From contig CAUDNR010001399.1 of NCBI GenBank assembly GCA_958430865.1, forward strand, positions 3,106 through 15,391: a stretch of 12,286 bases of DNA, in the 5' to 3' direction. Of this stretch, positions 9,210 to 12,286 are shown one piece after another (within the stretch, counting starts at the first letter, position 1; every line of letters begins with the position of its first letter). Position numbers and translations under genes: made by a program. The notes under the pieces were generated by a model. The model saw only the letters and a program-made list of their open reading frames with translations. It was not told the origin of the DNA and ran no database searches. This stretch comes from Entrophospora sp. SA101 (Eukaryota; Glomeromycota; Glomeromycetes; Entrophosporales; Entrophosporaceae).

Positions 9210-9608
9210 TGCTTTACGCTCAGAACCAAATGGGTAAATCTGTTGAATTTTAGAAGACTCTCTTAATGATTTATAGTTTTCCAGATTTAAATCATAAAGA
9301 AAACTCAATAAAGCAGCATCAATTTTCGAACCAACAAAATTTATTTTACCATCCCCCAACGTTTCACCTTCAAATGCTGTCGAATTTATAGCTATTGATT
9401 CTTCTAATAATTTAAGTGATTCAGTGGGTAATTCTTTTACCAAACTTTTTAAAGGAATGGGATTTTGTAGTATCATTGGTAGATTGTTTTGAGAAGGGTC
9501 ATTTCCAAGTATGACAGCATTAGCTTCAACATTCCTTACAAAAGACTTTGATAAACCAATTGTTCCAGCAACTACAGTCATTTTGTTTTGAGTTAATGTT
9601 CCAGTTTT

Positions 9609-9611
9609 ATT
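9609..9611 (-). other. Asn codon at the phosphorylation site (NKTGT instead of DKTGT)
   Basis: The codon reads AAT within ATATGCTCAAATAAAACTGG, residue 526 of the model. In P-type ATPases this Asp accepts the ATP gamma-phosphate, and mutants to Asn lose transport. One G-to-A change explains it. Confidence 0.95.
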
Positions 9612-11361
9612 TGAGCATATAATGGTAGCATTGCCCATTGTTTCACAAGCAGCTAAAACACGAACAAGATTATTATCCTTAAGCATGTGTGTTGTTGCAT
9701 AAGCAAGTGCTATTATTAATTAATTGTTAAATAATAAAATAATTATAATAAAATAAATAAAATTTTGTAATTATTAATAATTATTTACCTAAAGTTGCGG
9801 CTAATGGTAAACCTTCTGGTATGGCAACCACTACCACAATCACAGTAGATATAAAGATTCTAATTAAAGTTTCTAAAATTTCACAAGCAGAGCCAGGAAC
9901 TCCATTACGAAATTTAACAAAATATTCCATTAATAAAACCATGAGCATAAGTAACGCAGAAGCACCACCAAGTTTTGCGATTTTTTCAGCAAGATCATTT
10001 AACTTGATTTGAAGTGGGGTATCTTCTGGTTCTGATCTAAGGGACATGATTGTACGACCATGGTAAGAATTCGTACCAACACAAGTGACAACATAAGACC
10101 CTACACCCTCTATAACCTTGCTCCCACTGATTATAAAAGGATCAGCTTTTATGTGAGCTATATTTTGATGAGGCTGTTTGCTTGTTGATTCAGATGATAA
10201 TTGTTCACTGATATTCCTTATATCTTCATATTTAATTTTTTTTACAGCATCACTTTCACCTGTTGCAGCAGACTCATCACATTGAAGATTATGACCTAAT
10301 ACCAGTATACCATCAGCAGCTACTATATCTCCAGGCTCTAAATGTAGTATATCGCCAACTAAAATATCATGAACAGACAATATGAATTCTTTGCCATTTC
10401 TTGTAGCTATTACACAACGATCTTCTTTTTTAGCATTTAATTTCTGGAATTGACGTTCTTTCTGCCAATCATTTATACTTCCGACCAAGACAACTATCAT
10501 GATAGCAACAATTATAGCAACACCCTCCACCCAACTTACTTTTGGCATATCTGGATCAGCATTTGGACGGAGATCCTCGTATAAACCAAGACCTAATGAA
10601 ATGATTGCAGCAATAGCCAACAGGACCAAAATTTTTTCTTGCATGGCCATCCACATTAACATAAATATAGATTTTGTTTTTTTGGGGGGCAAGACATTAG
10701 TACCAAAAGCCATTTTTCTTTGATAAAAATGAGTGGGTTGTTGACCAGTTATTATTATAGGAGTGGCAGTAGACTTTTCAGATTTAAATCTCTCCAAGTA
10801 TTCAGCGTCATCATTATTTGTGATTTCTGATATTGTATCTAGTGGTATAGGGTCTAGAGGAGCTATTTCATCATTACTTAGACCAGTTTCAATATTTGTG
10901 TGTAAACCTTTTATTATACCATCAGTTCCACCAAAAATTTTTAGTAACCTCAAGTTTTTTGGATCAAATAAATGATAAAGTAGGTGAGGGGTGAAAGGAA
11001 AAGTTTGTTGTGAAGGTTCAACATCTGATGATGAATGATCATTATTGTTGTTATTGTTATCATGATTGCATTTGTCGTCATTACTTTTTATTGATTTTTT
11101 ATGGTTTCCATCCTCAACTTCGCCAGCTATTGTTGATATAGAACTTCGTTTCAATATGTTATCAATCATGGAAGTGGATGGAGAAAGAGCAGAAGTTTGA
11201 GCATCATTAATAATTATATTATCTGTATTTTTTGTATTTTTTGTTGTAGCTATTTGTTCTTCCATTTTTATATTAATATTGTCTATATTATTATTGTCCT
11301 GTCCAGCACTCGTATTTTTATTTAAATAATATTGAAAAATATTAATCCAAATTATTATTCG

Positions 11362-11449
11362 CTAGAAAAAAATTTAAAATAAATTCTATAAATGGCTTAA
11401 CAGACTGTATAGTAGAATAACAATAACGAATTAAACATTAAATCAATAC
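11362..11449 (-). other. Possible 5'-UTR intron of the ATPase gene
   Basis: Upstream of the ATPase start the minus strand has a strong acceptor-like tract, a T-run followed by CTAG ending at 11362. A donor-like ATAG/GTATTG begins at 11449. The implied 88 bp is close to the gene's other introns (79 and 82 bp). No transcript evidence is available. Confidence 0.3.
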
Positions 11450-11615
11450 CTATTTTTGGATGCTCGTTCGACAAACATTACACTATGTATACAATGAATT
11501 ATAAAAAAGAGTTTCTTTTAAATAAAAAGTTTAAAAATCTACAACCATTAACATCAAGTGGAAGTGTCACATTCGATATTATTTTTATTACTGTAGGATA
11601 AGAATTGGTGGACTA

Positions 11616-11866
11616 GATAGATTTATTATAAAGGCACAGAATATCGGGAAATGATACATAATGGTTCGATGTAGTGGTACGAACAGTAGACAAGAATTTG
11701 ATCCAGGAATCGACAACCAGAAAATAGATTTGACGAAACTGATAGCTGACACGTTTTGTGACGTGACTTAGTCTTCATGAATTCCACAAATTATAACCAA
11801 AATTTAATTGATGATTTATGAATCAGAGAAATGCCGATCAATTTATTATAAAAATACGGGGGAAAT
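11616..11866. repeat. Degenerate direct repeat pair upstream of the ATPase
   Basis: Positions 11616-11652 and 11836-11866 share GATnnATTTATTATAAA, then an AC block and GGGAAAT. They may be two ends of an old insertion or a duplicated regulatory segment. The rest of 11450-12286 shows no recognisable gene, only AT-rich sequence and short runs. Confidence 0.3.
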
Positions 11867-12286
11867 TTCATATTAAAAGATCGACAAAAAAAATAAAAAA
11901 TAAAAAATAATATATATATTAATATCTAGGGGTAAGTAAATATATGGGGGGACAACTCAATGTTACACATAGATATTTGCAGATCTTCCAATTCCAAAAC
12001 TGTCTCCACTCCTAATACTAAATTAAAAAATGTCATACGTTTCATAGTAAAAAAGAGAACTTTACATAGAAAACTTTACACACAAGAGTTTTTGAACAGC
12101 CGATGCAAAAAAATTAAGTTATTATTGTTGAAAGCCTTATACTTCTCAAATTTTCTCTTGATCAGGCTCGAAATGACATTGTTAATTGTTAATTACCAAG
12201 AAACATATATGGGGTTTGTACTAGGAAAATCAACCTTCCAGACAAAAAATCTATTTTTAGTAACAACCCTTATAAATTTGGTTACA

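Larger units (their letters stand above)
7314..11265 (-). pseudogene. P2B-type (PMCA/PMC1-like) Ca2+-transporting ATPase, frameshifted and missing catalytic aspartates
   Basis: Exons, minus strand: 11265-9789, 9709-8003 and 7920-7314, with GTAAAT/TAG and GTAAGT/TAG introns in matching phases (about 1,262 residues if the frame is repaired). The family pumps Ca2+ out of the cytosol, into the vacuole or across the plasma membrane. Visible landmarks: an Asn/Ser-rich N-terminus; M1-M2 near residues 209-264; actuator TGES at 335-338; M4 AIPEGLPLA at 481-489; KGASE in the nucleotide domain; TGDN; M6 LWVNLIMDT; and M7-M10 in exons 2-3. Defects: DKTGT reads NKTGT, TGDGxND reads TGGGVND, ADVG reads ANVG, and the frame breaks at 9207-9195. 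The C-terminal tail shows no obvious calmodulin-binding helix. Retained introns rule out a processed copy. The start is the first ATG after an in-frame TAG, in AAAATGG context. Family assignment is firm; functional status is inferred. Confidence 0.9.

Noticed and set aside
11661..11771. Plus-strand 36-codon frame beginning MVRCSGTNSRQEF
   Set aside because: It is short, has no recognisable domain or neighbour context, and lies in degenerate repeat-like DNA. A TATAAAG about 30 nt upstream is not enough support.
12250..12286. TGTAAC/GTTACA-like sequence at the right edge as a retrotransposon LTR end
   Set aside because: The TG...CA signal is too short, and no partner repeat, primer-binding site or polymerase frame is in the window.

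Overview
This looks like nuclear DNA from a eukaryote with a very AT-rich genome, and most likely an arbuscular mycorrhizal fungus of the Rhizophagus/Glomeromycotina type. The protein-coding loci have short introns (48 to 101 bp) with GTAAGT/GTAAAT-type donors and TAG/CAG acceptors. Low-complexity A/T runs fill the gaps. One gene belongs to a WD40-like plus ion-channel architecture that I associate, from memory, with expanded Rhizophagus families. The species is an inference; no search was run.

Layout. Positions 1-2091 hold no intact gene. They are a graveyard of repeats: a reading frame broken by three stops (698-315, minus), a nested inverted repeat (874-1057), a GC-rich array of 19-bp hairpin units (1184-1275), and a candidate element with 26-bp terminal inverted repeats (1425-1852) that contains tRNA-like A and B boxes. 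Positions 2092-6194 (minus) hold a six-exon gene for a TRP-like cation channel of about 1,243 residues. It has a WD40-like N-terminal half, six membrane segments with a pore loop, and a C-terminal coiled coil built from four 22-residue repeats. Positions 6786-7068 (minus) hold a small cysteine-rich pseudogene split over three frames. Positions 7314-11265 (minus) hold a three-exon P2B (PMCA/PMC1-like) Ca2+-ATPase locus. Positions 11266-12286 are the upstream region of the ATPase, with a possible 5'-UTR intron and a degenerate direct repeat but no gene that I can support.

The most notable result is that the Ca2+-pump locus appears catalytically dead. The phosphorylated Asp of the DKTGT motif is Asn, the first Asp of the TGDGxND motif is Gly, and the frame is broken by a net -1/+2 shift at a G5 run in the nucleotide-binding domain. 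All ten membrane helices, the Ca2+-site residues in M4 and M6, the introns and the TGES and KGASE motifs are preserved. It is therefore a young decayed duplicate, an uncorrected assembly error plus a pseudoenzyme, or (least likely) a recoded gene. The pump and the channel lie head to tail on the same strand and both would act in cation handling, but nothing in the sequence shows co-regulation.
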